From the NCBI GenBank assembly GCA_024362935.1, contig JANCRA010000007.1:13642503-13706502 (forward strand): a stretch of 64,000 bases of DNA, read 5' to 3'. The stretch comes from Setophaga petechia (Eukaryota > Chordata > Aves > Passeriformes > Parulidae). The translations under genes were made by a program, and so were the position numbers. This document shows, in pieces, positions 63,101 through 64,000 of the stretch. The notes beneath the pieces are model-generated. The model was not told the DNA's origin and did no database searches. It was given only the letters and a program-made list of their open reading frames with translations. The stretch's first letter is position 1; each line of letters opens with the position of its first letter.

Positions 63101-64000
63101 TTTGCTGGAGCTCTAGAAAACAAGCTCAGGGACACACACAGTGAATGTCAATCCACCTTCACAGTTTGAAGACAAACTCACTAATATCCAATTGGGTTAT
63201 CCCAACTTGTGTCTTCCAATTGTACACTCTTAAGTTTCAAAGAAATCCAAAAACTGAATGGAAATGGATTCTGCCCTAAGCAGCTCACCAGATGTGAAGA
63301 AGTTTCATATGTACTTTAGGGAAGCTGTTTGATGTATTTTTCCAAATGGTATTTTATTTCCCTTTTTTCCTGTGTTCAATCCTACCTGTTGCAGTATAAC
63401 TTAAAACTAGCAAATGTGTGCAGGATTTTCATTACTTAATAGTTGCAAGATTAATAGTAATGAGTTATGCCTATATTTAATATGTGAATAAGGCTGTGTT
63501 ATCCAAGTTAAATAGTTTTAATTCATATTCATTCTATTTGTGAACCTACAAAAACACTTCAAAACCAGAAAATATTCAAACCAAGACCAGTATTGATTCT
63601 GATCCCTGAAAAATACATGCATTGTGATAATTAAAAAATATACGTGTCTAAAGAATACTTTCCAATACTGACAGGAAGAGAGGTATCTGGAATCATATGA
63701 AAACCAGCTATGATGAAGAAATATGACATTTGTCTAACATTACTTATAAGAATCAGAATAAAAACATACAATTGAGAAAAATCTAAAGTACTACTTGCTT
63801 GCTACAGGCTCACAGCTACTTGGTCCTGAGGGCAGCACTGTGTGAAGGAATTCCATTTGTTTTATATCATAAAAGGATTTGTAATAATGTCCTTTTCATT
63901 TCTCCTGACAGTCACTATAAATATGTCTCATTCGCTTTCAAATGCAGCAGCCCACCGGTTGAGAAATGCTACTCTGCTTCCAGAAACACTTGCTGGCCCC
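57191..64000. other. Non-coding stretch, no gene seen
   Basis: AT-rich sequence with short A tracts (for example 62160-62170) and small CA repeats near 60010 and 60283. Open frames of up to 103 codons (59852-60163 plus) and 101 codons (57785-58090 plus) are not recognisable. A G7 run lies near 60150. I see no exon, RNA gene or mobile element that can be supported. Confidence 0.65.

Noticed and set aside
1..64000. Search for CRISPR arrays, operons, phage or other prokaryotic systems
   Set aside because: No spaced direct repeats, ribosome-binding sites or compact gene runs. The composition and CR1 fragment indicate a vertebrate nuclear genome.

Overview
The window reads as vertebrate nuclear DNA, most likely avian, and almost entirely non-coding. 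It is AT-rich with few CpGs. Stop codons are dense in all six frames. Homopolymer A and T tracts and short microsatellites are scattered throughout, and there are no compact operon-like genes. The best lineage clue is a short fragment near 5.94 kb that matches the 3' end of a chicken-repeat-1 (CR1) LINE, the main interspersed repeat of birds. A probable solo endogenous-retrovirus LTR lies at 32.75-33.22 kb.

Layout. 0-3.9 kb: AT-rich, no gene seen, one doubtful CR1 tail. 3.9-4.6 kb: a GC- and CpG-rich islet. 4.6-12.3 kb: unannotated DNA with the clearest CR1 fragment. 12.3-12.5 kb: a moderately complex stretch that could be a conserved non-coding element. 12.5-32.7 kb: unannotated DNA with short inverted repeats at 14.16, 23.65 and 30.21 kb, duplicated TAATTA elements at 16.39 kb, and a second CpG-rich islet at 19.7 kb. 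It also holds one weak exon candidate at 20.8 kb and a 22-bp tandem duplication at 28.68 kb. 32.75-33.22 kb: the LTR with three tandem ~47-bp repeats. 33.2-64 kb: more unannotated DNA with a C-rich tract at 40.68 kb, weak splice-flanked candidates at 40.3 and 49.2 kb, a perfect inverted repeat at 51.5 kb, and three further stretches that look like possible regulatory DNA.

I could not identify a protein-coding exon with confidence. None of the open frames (longest 148 codons) resembles a protein family I recognise, and frames of this length are expected by chance in 64 kb. The window is best described as a large intron or intergenic region of a bird genome. I found no RNA gene, CRISPR array, DNA transposon or complete retroelement, and no evidence of a novel multi-gene system. 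The items below are candidates for comparative or transcript data to test.
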